A DNA stretch of 64,000 nucleotides from Zavarzinella sp. (GTDB taxonomy: Bacteria; Planctomycetota; Planctomycetia; Gemmatales; Gemmataceae), in contig JAWKTI010000005.1 in NCBI GenBank assembly GCA_041399155.1, positions 1 through 64,000 of the forward strand, written 5' to 3'. Under the pieces are notes generated by a model, which was not told the DNA's origin, did not search any database, and was given only the letters and a program-made list of their open reading frames with translations. The translations under genes and the position numbers were made by a program. Below, in pieces: positions 17,921 through 27,323 of this stretch. The number at the start of each line of letters is the position of its first letter. Positions within the stretch are counted from its first letter, which is position 1.

Positions 17921-18187
17921 CTTCGCTTGATCGATGTTGAAAAGACCGATTTTCGTACGAATTCGGGTTTAATCCAGAATCGAATCAAACTTGTGTCAGA
18001 TGACTTCGACGTTCCGGCAATCCAGTCAAAGCAGGCAAGGCGGGGAGTGGCTTTTCCCCTTTTTCATATTTCTCTTGACGGCAAAACTGGGCATGGTATT
18101 ACCCCAACGTTCTGGTAGTCTGGCTACCACGGGCTTGGTGATTGCCTTCGGGGGAAGGTTACTGCCTGTTTATTGGGGGAAAGTACG

Positions 18188-19957
18188 ATGAAACGCTTCT
18201 GGTTGCTGTTGTTGGTATTACCACTGCAAGGTGGCTGCTTTTTATTCGACAACGAACGCTCCACAACGACACGTTCCCAAATTGAAGAGCCAGAACCCGA
18301 GCCTGGCACCTCCCGCACGATTCGTAATGTGGCGATGTTTGATGCGATGGAGCCTGTTCACGTGCATGGCGTTGGTCTGGTAACCAATCTGCAGGGAACC
18401 GGCAGTCCCACCCCACCTGGAGATCTCCGCACCGAACTGGAAGAGCGGATGAAGAAAGAGCGGGTGGCCAACATTGCCGAACTGCTGGAATCTGATGATA
18501 CCGCGGTGGTGTTTGTTTCGGGCACCATCAAACCGGGTACCCGCAAGAACGATCTGATCGACGTCGAAGTGACACTGCCACCCAACAGCAAAGTCAAAAG
18601 TCTGCGTGGGGGAATTCTGCAACGCACCCCCCTGCAGACGTTCAGTTCCACTGCATCGGTGCGGGAATTCTTAAAAAATAATGAGTATTCCCCACAGAGC
18701 GTGGGCAATCGCGTGCTGCGTGGGCATGAAAGTGTGGTCGCTCAGGGCCGTTTGCAGCCCCACCTGCAGGAAAGTATCAGTGAAATTACCGCTGATGAAC
18801 CGTGGAAAAATGCCTATGTCTGGCAAGGTGGGCAGGCACTGCACTCTCGCTCGCTGTTTCTCAGCTTGAATACCGATTCCCAACGCTACGTGGTGGCCGA
18901 AACCATTGCCGTGCGGATCAATAAACGATTTTTAGGCACCGAAGGGCCGGATAAACTGGCAGAAGCCCGTCAGAAAGAAGTGGTTGGTGTAGCGGTGCCA
19001 CCTGCTTACCGGTTGAACCATCCCCGTTACATGCGAGTGGTAGCCCACCTGCCATTGGATCAGCCAGAAGGCGATCCGGAATATGTGAAAATGTTAACCA
19101 CTCGCCTGAGCAACCCTGCCACGGCGGCATCAGCAGCAATCGCATTGGAAGCCATTGGGAAAACAGCGATTCCGATTCTTCGAGCCGAGTTGAAGAGCCA
19201 ATATCCGTTTGTGAGGTTCTATGCTGCAGAAGCTTTAGCCTATATGGGCGAATCGATTGGTGTGGATGAAATTATGGAAGGAATTGAACAGCACCCAGTG
19301 CTGGAAGCATATGGTTTGTCTGCTCTGGCAGCACTGGACGATGCCGCCAGCATTGATCGGCTGGAAAAGCTGTTGAGCAATCCCAAACCCACGGTGCGGC
19401 AAGGTGCCTTTCGTGCGTTGGTTGAAATTGCCCCACAGCACCCCGTGGTGCATGCCCGCCCGATTGGACGAGCATTCTATCTGCACCATGTGCCAGTGGA
19501 AGGTACCAGCATGATTCATGTTCAGCGGCATGCCCGCCCGGAAATTGTGATTTACGGTGAGATACCGAAGATTCTGCCACCGTTTTCAGCGACAGTGGGG
19601 CCAAACCTGACAATTACCTGCCGACCTGGCGATACCGTGGCGACGATTTCGCGGTATACCACCGATGGTGCAGATCCCACCCACGTACAGAGCACGCTGG
19701 AAGTGTCGGATGTAATTCAACAGGCCGCCCAGATGGGGATCACCTATCAGGAAGCCGTCGAGTTGCTGGTGAAATTGCAGAATCGCAAGGCGATTTCCAC
19801 AACAGTGGTGTTTGATGCGATCCCACGGCTTGTGCCGATTCAGAAACTCGAAGAAGCAGCCGCACTTGATCCCTGGCTGCGAAATGAAATGGATCTGTTG
19901 ACGGACGATTCACCCACCAGCAGTCCGAAAAAGCCGGAATCCTGGCAAGAACAATAA
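18188..19957 (+). CDS. lipoprotein with FlgI-like N-terminal region and HEAT repeats
   Basis: The ATG at 18188 was chosen over the upstream TTG at 18173 because it follows GGGGGA and starts a lipoprotein-type leader (MKRFWLLLLVLPLQGGC). The product has 589 residues. Residues about 50-230 resemble the flagellar P-ring protein FlgI: HGVGLVTNLQGTG, then NDLIDVEVTLPPNSKVKSLR and GGILQRTPL. Residues about 290-410 contain HEAT-like helical repeats (AASAAIALEAIGKTAIPIL; VRFYAAEALAYMGE). The C-terminus is unassigned. With no flagellar genes around it, I read it as an envelope lipoprotein that borrowed the FlgI fold, not as a true P-ring subunit. It lies 67 bases before smc on the same strand. Confidence 0.8.
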   Translation: MKRFWLLLLVLPLQGGCFLFDNERSTTTRSQIEEPEPEPGTSRTIRNVAMFDAMEPVHVHGVGLVTNLQGTGSPTPPGDLRTELEERMKKERVANIAELLESDDTAVVFVSGTIKPGTRKNDLIDVEVTLPPNSKVKSLRGGILQRTPLQTFSSTASVREFLKNNEYSPQSVGNRVLRGHESVVAQGRLQPHLQESISEITADEPWKNAYVWQGGQALHSRSLFLSLNTDSQRYVVAETIAVRINKRFLGTEGPDKLAEARQKEVVGVAVPPAYRLNHPRYMRVVAHLPLDQPEGDPEYVKMLTTRLSNPATAASAAIALEAIGKTAIPILRAELKSQYPFVRFYAAEALAYMGESIGVDEIMEGIEQHPVLEAYGLSALAALDDAASIDRLEKLLSNPKPTVRQGAFRALVEIAPQHPVVHARPIGRAFYLHHVPVEGTSMIHVQRHARPEIVIYGEIPKILPPFSATVGPNLTITCRPGDTVATISRYTTDGADPTHVQSTLEVSDVIQQAAQMGITYQEAVELLVKLQNRKAISTTVVFDAIPRLVPIQKLEEAAALDPWLRNEMDLLTDDSPTSSPKKPESWQEQ

Positions 19958-20024
19958 GAAGGGGAGTGCCTGACGGTCGTAATATTCCACAACGCTGATC
20001 AGATGCCACCTGGGAAGTGAGGCT

Positions 20025-23000
20025 ATGTTAAAACGCCTGGAGCTTATCGGATTCAAAAGCTTTGCTGATCGCACGTGGTTTGATTTTCCTGCCGGGCTGA
20101 CTGCCATTGTGGGGCCAAACGGTTCCGGCAAAAGTAACATTGTCGATGCCGTCCGCTGGATTCTGGGCGAACAAAGTGCCAAAAACCTCCGTGGTGGGGA
20201 AATGGCCGACGTCATATTCAACGGGTCTGCCACCCGCAAACCACTGCCAATGGCAGAAGTAACGCTGACATTCGATAATCAGCGAAAAATACTCAATACT
20301 GATGCTGCCGAAGTTTCGATTACTCGACGCGTCCACCGCGATGGGACTGGCGAATACCTGATTAACCACGAAGCCAGTCGCCTGCGCGATATTCGGGAAC
20401 TGTTACTGGGCAGTGGTGCTGGTTCTGCCGCCTACTGCATCATTGAACAAGGCCGGGTGGATGCACTGTTGCAGGCCAGCACTCGCGATCGGCGGGCGAT
20501 TCTGGAAGAGGCCGCAGGGATCAGTCGCTTCAAAGCCCGGAAAATCGAAACGCTGAAAAAGCTCGATCAGACCCACGATAACCTGAGCCGGATTCGCGAT
20601 ATTTACTCCGAAGTGGAAAAACAGCTTCAGCGGGTGCGGCAGGATGCGGAAAAAGCACGCAAGTTTCAGGAATATTCCACCCGTCTGCAGGAACTCCGCC
20701 TGACAGAAAGTCTTTTGGGCTATCACCACGCGGTGGGGCATTTGCGGCATGCTTCCGAACAACTGAAGCAGGTGCGGGAAGAAACCGGTACCCTGCAAGC
20801 CACTTTGCAGAGTGGGGAAACACAGCGGCAGCTATTCCAGAACCAGATTGAGCAAACCGAACAGCAATTACAACACCTCGCCAGCGAATTGGCAAAAATC
20901 CAGCAATGGGTAGCTGGGCATCAGGAAAAATTTCACAGCGAACTGCAAAAATCTGAGGAAACTGCCACCGAGCAGCTTTCCAACAATGCCCGCTGGCAGG
21001 AAGTGCATCAGTTGGTTCGGCAACTGCACCGGCAGGCAGCCGATGCCCAGGCCGATCTGCAACGTGCCGAACAGGAAACCCAGCAGCATCGCACTACTGT
21101 GGCTCAATTGGAAGATTCCCTGAAAAGCCTGGAAGGGGAACACCAACAGTCCACCAATCGCTTACAGGAAGCACGCGAACAGCAATTCGATGTAGTGGGC
21201 CGTGTGGCCAGTCTGCAAAGTGCTGCCCAGTCGCTTACCGGGCAGGCGGAAAAACTCAGTCGCGAACTGCTTCGGAAACAAACCGAATTGAGAAACCGCA
21301 CTGCGGAACACGAAGCACTGGGGCGAGTTGTTGCCACGCTGAATCAGCAGGACTTCAACCTGAAAGTTCAGGCAGACCGGGCCGCAGCCACGCTGCAAAC
21401 CCACTTGGAGCAACGTGAACAGTTATTGCAGCAACGTGCGGGTGTGCTGGAATCGATTGAGCGATATCGTGTTGAAATCAGTGGGCTGCGTGGGCGTTTA
21501 GATCTTCTGCAAAGCATGGAAGAATCGCAGGAAGGGCTGGGCGTGGGTGTCCGGGCGGTGCTGCAGCAATTAGCTGATCCCGACAACGAACTGCACCAGT
21601 ATCTCTACGGTCTGGTGGCCGACCAGTTGCATGTGCCCACGGAATATGCAGGACTGGTGGACGCGGTTCTGCGTGAACATGCACTGGCTTTTGTCATGAA
21701 ATCCGCAGACGACCTGCCCGTATTACGAAAACTACTCGCAAGTAACGCAGGCCGGATCACGTTGATTCCGTTGCGGGAAAGCAATGCACCGAACGTGCCA
21801 CCGGAAATGGTTTCGCTGGCGGCACATATTCGCACCAATACCCCCCAGGTGGGGCAGTTACCCCAGCAATTACTGGGCACCACGATCCTGGTGGAGACAA
21901 TAGAACCAGCGATTATATATCAGGGAGATTATATAGCAAACGGCTTTCGCTATGTCACCCACGTGGGGGAAATTGTGGAAGCTGATGGCAGCGTGACATT
22001 AGGCACCCTGCAGGTACAGCACGGCCTGATTTCACGAAAAAGTGAGCTGCGGGAACTGAAAATCCAGATGGAGCAGTTGCAGCACCAACTGGCGAACGCG
22101 GAAGTAGAAAATACGCGTTTTCAACATGCACTGGAGCAACTGAACAGCCCCATCCGCAGTCTGGAAGAAGAAATTCGTGTGCTGCGTTCCACCGTGGCCG
22201 ATCTCAGCAGCGAAATCCAGAAACAGGCCCAGCAACGGCAGCACCTCGAAGAGGATATGCAACTGATTCAGCAGGAATTAGCGTTGCTGGCTGATGAAGA
22301 GAACCGCATTCAGGAACATCGGCGGGTGAATCAGGAGGAATTGTTGGCCGCCCAGCAGGCAGCAGAACAGCTACGTGCGGAACTGACAACGTTGGAAGAA
22401 CGCTTGCAGCACCTGGATAGCACCCGAGCTGCACAACGGGAAGAACTGACCAACGCCCGTGTGGTGCTGGCTGAAGTAAGCCAGAAGCACCAATCTTATT
22501 CGGCACAATACCAGAAAATGATGGTGGATTGCGAACGTGGGAATCAGGAAGAGCATCGGATTGCCCGCCACCAGGAAACCTTGCGCGAACGAAGACTGAC
22601 CGCAGAACTGACCGCCCTGCGTGCGTCTGCAGAACTGGCAGCATTGGTGCTGCAAAAAGAAACCTTGCAGGCACAATCAGGTGCGGCCCACCATGTGAAA
22701 GAAGATGCACGGTTGCAGTTAGGCGAAATTGAAGCCAAGATGAACAGCCTGCGGAATTTGCACCAGGAACAATTGGCCCAGATGCACACTTTGGAGATGG
22801 TGGTACAGGAAAACCAGTCGACCATGAAGCAACTCGTGCAGCGACTGGAAGACGACTATCAGGTGGATCTGCGTCTGGAATATGAACGCTGCCCGCTGTC
22901 TGCGGGTGAAGAATGGCCCCCCACGTGGGATGGGGCAGCAGCCACCAAAGAAATGGACAAACTTCGTAAGCAGATCAAGGCCCTGGGCAACGTCAGCCTG

Positions 23001-23609
23001 GAGGCACTGACAGAACTGCTGGCAGTGGAACAGCGTGCAACCGATTTGAAGGCACAGATCGACGATTTAGCCACTGCAGAGAAGTCATTGCGGGAAATCA
23101 TTGACCGCATCAACAATGACAGTGAAAAACTGCTTGCCGAAACCTTCCACGCGGTGCGACAGCACTTTCAGGAACTGTTCCGTCGCCTGTTCGGTGGGGG
23201 AATGGCCGACATTGTGCTGGAAAATCCGAATGATATTCTGGAATCGGGCATTGAGATTATTGCCCGCCCGCCTGGAAAGGAATTGCGAAGTATTTCTCTG
23301 ATGAGCGGTGGGGAAAAAACACTCACTGCAGTGGCGTTGTTGCTGGCAATCTTTCAAAGCAAGCCCAGCCCGTTCTGTCTGCTGGACGAGGTGGATGCTG
23401 CCCTGGATGAAGCGAACACCGAACGGCTGGCAAGTGCCCTGAAAAGCTTTACCGACCAGTCACAGTTCATCATTATTACCCACAAGAAGCGAACAATGGC
23501 CCAGGCCGATGTACTCTACGGCATCACGATGCAGGAAAGCGGCATCAGCAAACAGGTCGCTGTTCGCTTCGAAGACTGGGAAGATGAAAGTTCCGCCCAA
23601 GCCGCATGA
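20025..23609 (+). CDS. smc: chromosome segregation protein SMC
   Basis: This ATPase of the condensin complex compacts and segregates the chromosome. The 1194-residue length is normal. Walker A is GPNGSGKS at residues 30-37, followed by the SMC-typical KNLRGGEMADVIFNGS. Long coiled-coil arms (about 170-500 and 680-1000) flank a hinge at about 510-660. The C-terminal head has the signature LMSGGEKTLTA (about 1091) and Walker B CLLDEVDAALDE. Both heads and the hinge are intact. No scpA or scpB is adjacent. It is probably co-transcribed with the lipoprotein upstream and the small S24/S26-like gene downstream. Confidence 0.97.
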   Translation: MLKRLELIGFKSFADRTWFDFPAGLTAIVGPNGSGKSNIVDAVRWILGEQSAKNLRGGEMADVIFNGSATRKPLPMAEVTLTFDNQRKILNTDAAEVSITRRVHRDGTGEYLINHEASRLRDIRELLLGSGAGSAAYCIIEQGRVDALLQASTRDRRAILEEAAGISRFKARKIETLKKLDQTHDNLSRIRDIYSEVEKQLQRVRQDAEKARKFQEYSTRLQELRLTESLLGYHHAVGHLRHASEQLKQVREETGTLQATLQSGETQRQLFQNQIEQTEQQLQHLASELAKIQQWVAGHQEKFHSELQKSEETATEQLSNNARWQEVHQLVRQLHRQAADAQADLQRAEQETQQHRTTVAQLEDSLKSLEGEHQQSTNRLQEAREQQFDVVGRVASLQSAAQSLTGQAEKLSRELLRKQTELRNRTAEHEALGRVVATLNQQDFNLKVQADRAAATLQTHLEQREQLLQQRAGVLESIERYRVEISGLRGRLDLLQSMEESQEGLGVGVRAVLQQLADPDNELHQYLYGLVADQLHVPTEYAGLVDAVLREHALAFVMKSADDLPVLRKLLASNAGRITLIPLRESNAPNVPPEMVSLAAHIRTNTPQVGQLPQQLLGTTILVETIEPAIIYQGDYIANGFRYVTHVGEIVEADGSVTLGTLQVQHGLISRKSELRELKIQMEQLQHQLANAEVENTRFQHALEQLNSPIRSLEEEIRVLRSTVADLSSEIQKQAQQRQHLEEDMQLIQQELALLADEENRIQEHRRVNQEELLAAQQAAEQLRAELTTLEERLQHLDSTRAAQREELTNARVVLAEVSQKHQSYSAQYQKMMVDCERGNQEEHRIARHQETLRERRLTAELTALRASAELAALVLQKETLQAQSGAAHHVKEDARLQLGEIEAKMNSLRNLHQEQLAQMHTLEMVVQENQSTMKQLVQRLEDDYQVDLRLEYERCPLSAGEEWPPTWDGAAATKEMDKLRKQIKALGNVSLEALTELLAVEQRATDLKAQIDDLATAEKSLREIIDRINNDSEKLLAETFHAVRQHFQELFRRLFGGGMADIVLENPNDILESGIEIIARPPGKELRSISLMSGGEKTLTAVALLLAIFQSKPSPFCLLDEVDAALDEANTERLASALKSFTDQSQFIIITHKKRTMAQADVLYGITMQESGISKQVAVRFEDWEDESSAQAA

Positions 23610-23682
23610 TGGGAAATGAAACAACACTACAGAAACGAATTGTGAGTTTAGCTAAGCTGGTCTTATCAGCCAATTGAAACTT

Positions 23683-24021
23683 ATGCAAACGCTGGACGCA
23701 ATCATGGGATGGGTCAACGATGCACGGCAGGAATTGCTTGCGGGTAGACAAGTAGAAATTCGACCTCAGGGTGGTTCTATGCGAGGTCGCATCGAAAGTG
23801 GGCAGTTGGTTACCTTAGCACCCATTGATGAAAGTGGTGTGCAAGCAGATGATGTAATACTTGTTGCGTGGTGCGGTAATTTTCTTCTGCATCTTGTAAA
23901 AGAAGTACGAGACCATGAGTTACTCATTGGGAACAATCTGGGTAAAGTCAACGGCTGGGTAGCAGCTTCTGCAGCAATCGGGAAAGTGGTTGCACTAGGA
24001 GAAGTTCCTGATACAGAATAG
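23683..24021 (+). CDS. small S24/S26 peptidase-like fold protein
   Basis: The product has 112 residues from the ATG at 23683 (a TTG at 23674 is an alternative). The pattern PQGGSMRGRIESGQLVTL, VQADDVILVAWCGNFLLHLV, LLIGNNLGKVNGW and IGKVV follows the order of the LexA/signal-peptidase (S24/S26) fold. The Ser-Met pair aligns with the nucleophile, and the K of LVKEV could be the general base. It has no DNA-binding domain and no membrane anchor. It could be a cytoplasmic protease or a degenerate relative. It follows smc by 73 bases on the same strand. Confidence 0.65.
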   Translation: MQTLDAIMGWVNDARQELLAGRQVEIRPQGGSMRGRIESGQLVTLAPIDESGVQADDVILVAWCGNFLLHLVKEVRDHELLIGNNLGKVNGWVAASAAIGKVVALGEVPDTE

Positions 24022-24659
24022 TGCAGCCTCAAGTCACTTTTAGAATAAAGATTGAATTCAGAATAATCTCACATGAGAAAAATGCAATCAAAACAGAAAC
24101 ATTTAGCCAATCACCGATGCTTCTTTAATGGGTCCCAGGTTATCAGTTACAGTCCTGAGGCCTATCTTCTTGGCGCTGTGGCGTCTTGGCGGTCAATATG
24201 CATGGGTGCGACTTCTCTTGACAAGAAATTCCCTTGCTGGCGCTGCGGTCTATGAAAGTTAAATACAACCAGAAAACCGCAGAAGGTATGGAAAACAATT
24301 TCAATAACAAAATCTTTGCCGCATGCATGGGGGAATGACGGATGTTGATACTTGCACGAACGAATATTACACAATCTGTACTACAAACAGGATGCATTGA
24401 AATCGCAAAAACGAACACACCCGTTAATGGTGCATTCCCACGGAAATATCTGGTTGGGTTGCAGCAATGGCGGCTGCAGTGTCAAAAAATTCGAAGAAAT
24501 CCACAATTAACCCATCTCGAAAACGAAAAACATCTGCCTTGGGAGACTGAGCAATTTTCCCCGTTTTCCGGAAGCATATTTGTCTATGACCGCAAGTAGG
24601 AAAGCGACTTTCTTCTCAAACTGGCTGAGGGCCAGTTTCCGCATTTCGGCAAACAGTGG
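24022..24659. other. gene-poor region with a dispersed short repeat
   Basis: No ORF here has protein-like composition. Around 24168-24200 is TTGGCGCTGTGGCGTCTTGG, which resembles CTGGCGACGTGGTGTCCTGG at about 40650. Both continue CGGTCAA, and both lie in intergenic DNA. At about 24325-24345 GGGGGAATGACGG is a half-copy of the REP-like element seen at 17.4-17.9 kb. No terminator with a T run was identified after the gene at 23683. Confidence 0.4.
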
Positions 24660-25172
24660 CTATGGTTTGCTGGATGGAAAGAGGGGTTTTCGCGGTAGCC
24701 ATCGTTCACGGATCCAGCTGCCGTCCAGTAGTGCCTGGAACTCCTGTGCGCCCACACGGTAGCCACCTTGGGATTCCTGGAACACATACCTCTCGCCATT
24801 CTTGTCTGGAGTTGCCTCCCAGACGAGTAGCCGATCTAGCGGGCCACTGACGTTGACGCCCTCGACAGCGCGGATCTCGAACGGTTTGCCGTCCCTGAGA
24901 GTAGTTAGGGCGTCCTTGCTGACCAAGTACGGCTGAAGCTCGGCAAGGGATACCGGCGCCCGGCCCAGAGCCTCCGTTGCCTTCGAGTAGGCCATCCCGA
25001 CGTCGCACACCCTGATGTACATCTCCCAAGGAACCCGGTCGGACGTGACGACGCCCGACGCACCCGAGCTGACCAAGGGGCGAGTCGGGCCAGGAGACTT
25101 ATCACAGCCTACCGCCGTGACCAGCAGCAGGATCGAAGAAAACTGCCACCAAGACAACCGTATCGCGCCCAT
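24660..25172 (-). CDS. hypothetical lipoprotein
   Basis: The product has 170 residues with a lipoprotein signal: hydrophobic SSILLLVTAVGC, with Cys at about residue 23. The mature part shows no domain I recognise. It has a regular mixed alpha/beta pattern (ALGRAPVSLAELQPYLVSKD and LLVWEATPDKNGERYVFQ). Its base composition is visibly richer in G+C than its neighbours, which fits a different origin or stronger codon selection. It is isolated from glcD by 175 bases of non-coding DNA that contains nothing I can name. Confidence 0.7.
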   Translation of the reverse strand: MGAIRLSWWQFSSILLLVTAVGCDKSPGPTRPLVSSGASGVVTSDRVPWEMYIRVCDVGMAYSKATEALGRAPVSLAELQPYLVSKDALTTLRDGKPFEIRAVEGVNVSGPLDRLLVWEATPDKNGERYVFQESQGGYRVGAQEFQALLDGSWIRERWLPRKPLFPSSKP

Positions 25173-25347
25173 CTAGCCTCCACTTGCCGAATTATCAAAT
25201 AGACAGACCTAAATTCTATCTATTCTGCTGGCTATTCTGTGTGCCACTTTTTGTGTTCAATGCACCAATGCACATCCTGTGATACATTACTTCCAGATAT
25301 GCATCCATCACAATTCTCCTTAAAAATCATCACATCGTGGTGATTAC

Positions 25348-26820
25348 TTAAAGTGCAGCACGGCGGGACGGTTTTTCCTGCAGCACCGCAGCGGGTTCTG
25401 AACAGGCCCCGGCGGTGGGCAGCATCTTCTGTGGGCTGCACAAATTCGTGGGGTTGAACGCATTCCGCAACCGAACCATGAAGGCAAGGTCTTGTTCCGC
25501 AAATAACTTCGGCATGAAATCCCGTTTTTCCACGCCAATTCCGTGCTCTCCGGTGACACTGCCACCCAGGCGGATGCATTCATCCAGAATCTCGTGGCTG
25601 GCAGTCAGCACCCGTTGCAACTGATCCTGATCGCGTTCATCGAACAGCATGATGGGGTGCAGGTTCCCATCGCCCGCGTGAAACACGTTGGCAATGCGAA
25701 TCTGGTGCTTCTGGCTGACGGCAGCAATAAACCGCAGCATTTCCGGCAAGCGCGTGCGTGGTACAACACCATCCTGCGTGCAATAACTCGGTGCCAACCT
25801 GCCTACAGCACCGAAGGCCTGTTTCCGGCATTTCCAGAGTGCCAGACGTTCTGCTTCGGTATTCGCCCGACGTACTTCGCGGGCACCATTCTTCATGGCA
25901 ATTTCTTCCATGCGAGAAGCTTCCGCATCCAGCCCTGCTTCGATGCCATCCACTTCCATAATCAGCACCGCACCGGCATCCAGTGGGAAACCGAAACGAA
26001 ACGCCTGTTCGACTGCACCCAGGATTAATTGATCCAGCAGTTCCAGTGCGGCAGGCACAATGCCCGCACCAATAATTTCGCTGATGGCGTTGGTGGCATC
26101 ATCAACAGTCTGAAATACCCCCAGCAGTGTGCGATAGCCCTGGGGATTTCGTGTCAGGCGAACCCACGCACTGGTAACGATGCCGAAAGTGCCTTCACTG
26201 CCCACGATCACGCCAGCAAGATCGTAGCCTGGGGTATCTTCAATGGGGCCGCCGCACACCACGATGCGTCCATCCGGCAGCACCAGTTCGACACCCAGCA
26301 CGTGGTTGACTGTGACACCATATTTCAACGTGTGTGGGCCGCCGGAATTGGTTGCCACATTCCCGCCGATGGTGCAGGCACCCTGACTGCTGGGATCGGG
26401 TGCAAAGTGAAAACCAGCACCTTTGCAGGCGTCGCTCAGCCAGCGATTCACCACACCAGCCTGCACGTGGGCGTAACGATCGGCGTAGTTGATCTCCAGG
26501 ATTTTTTTCATCCGTGCCAGGGCAATCAACACACCCCCACCGACGGGCACGCAGCCACCTGCGAGACTGGTGCCGGCCCCACGTGCCATAAAAGGGATTT
26601 CGTGGTTCTGGCATACCTTCACAATTGCTGCCACCTGTTCCGTGGTGGTGGGGAAGACCACGATTTCCGGCTGATTTTTTTCGATCGTGAAGCCATCGCA
26701 TTCGTACGCCATCAGATCACTCGGCTGGCTGAGAATGCCATCCCGACCCACAATATCAAGCAGTTGTTGTAACACCACACCGCTGTTTGCAGTGGGGCGA
26801 GAAGTAACCGGTGCCATCAT
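25348..26820 (-). CDS. glcD: FAD-linked oxidase, glycolate oxidase subunit GlcD / D-lactate dehydrogenase family
   Basis: The enzyme oxidises a 2-hydroxy acid (glycolate or D-lactate) using FAD. The product has 490 residues. The PCMH-type FAD-binding half shows IVVFPTTTEQVAAIVKVCQ, PFMARGAGTSLAGGCVPVGG and GACTIGGNVATNSGGPHTLKYG. The C-terminal FAD-oxidase half ends with GSVTGEHGIGVEKRDFMPKLF and LRNAFNPTNLCSPQKMLP, the GlcD signature. The ATG at 26820 is preferred to the GTG at 26826. GlcE and GlcF subunits are not adjacent, so the electron acceptor and exact substrate are open. Confidence 0.92.
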   Translation of the reverse strand: MMAPVTSRPTANSGVVLQQLLDIVGRDGILSQPSDLMAYECDGFTIEKNQPEIVVFPTTTEQVAAIVKVCQNHEIPFMARGAGTSLAGGCVPVGGGVLIALARMKKILEINYADRYAHVQAGVVNRWLSDACKGAGFHFAPDPSSQGACTIGGNVATNSGGPHTLKYGVTVNHVLGVELVLPDGRIVVCGGPIEDTPGYDLAGVIVGSEGTFGIVTSAWVRLTRNPQGYRTLLGVFQTVDDATNAISEIIGAGIVPAALELLDQLILGAVEQAFRFGFPLDAGAVLIMEVDGIEAGLDAEASRMEEIAMKNGAREVRRANTEAERLALWKCRKQAFGAVGRLAPSYCTQDGVVPRTRLPEMLRFIAAVSQKHQIRIANVFHAGDGNLHPIMLFDERDQDQLQRVLTASHEILDECIRLGGSVTGEHGIGVEKRDFMPKLFAEQDLAFMVRLRNAFNPTNLCSPQKMLPTAGACSEPAAVLQEKPSRRAAL

Positions 26821-26826
26821 TTTCAC

Positions 26827-27323
26827 AAAACCCAGCAGGCGAGAGGTAATGAAATTCTAGCAACTTGTCCCACAAAAAGTCGCTTGGGATCCTCCAATGA
26901 TGTCGAAAGATCTCATTGTTCAGCAGGCAGCGAAACTGCCCACTCCATGAGCGTGGAAATTATTCCACTTGTATATAATATATCCTCGCCAAAAATGAAA
27001 AATGCAATTTTGTTCAAAATCAGCGGAAAACTTTTCCAGATGATTTTCCATAAATCATTGTGGTGCAGATACTTGCGTCAACAGAAACTTTTTTGTGAAT
27101 TTTTGCAAAATCGCAATCACCTGCTTGAGGATTTCCGTCGGCACACCTTCGAATTGGTGCAAATCCAGGAGCGCGGTTCAAAGTGCCACTGTCACCACCA
27201 TGCAGTTAATTGATGTTCGGCAACCGGCACTCGGTTTCTGGCTTCTGAACATTTTTTAATGGTCTGAATAGAATACCAAATGCATCAGGATGATCGACTC
27301 AACGCAATGAGGGCATTCCCAGA
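26827..27323. other. intergenic region between glcD and the kinase
   Basis: The region is about 500 bases and AT-rich, with no credible gene. At 26971-26991 it has GTATATAATATATCCTCGCC followed by A, which resembles GTATATTAATATAGTCTCGC followed by CA at 46438-46459. A promoter for the kinase gene (27324) is expected here but not clearly visible. Confidence 0.35.

Noticed and set aside
17602..17988. 128-codon minus-strand ORF
   Set aside because: It is a translation of REP-like palindromes (the SFPRRRESS signature is typical of spurious repeat ORFs).
18188..19957. Genuine flagellar P-ring gene flgI
   Set aside because: There are no flagellar neighbours, it has a lipoprotein leader, and HEAT repeats occupy the second half; only the N-terminal region resembles FlgI.
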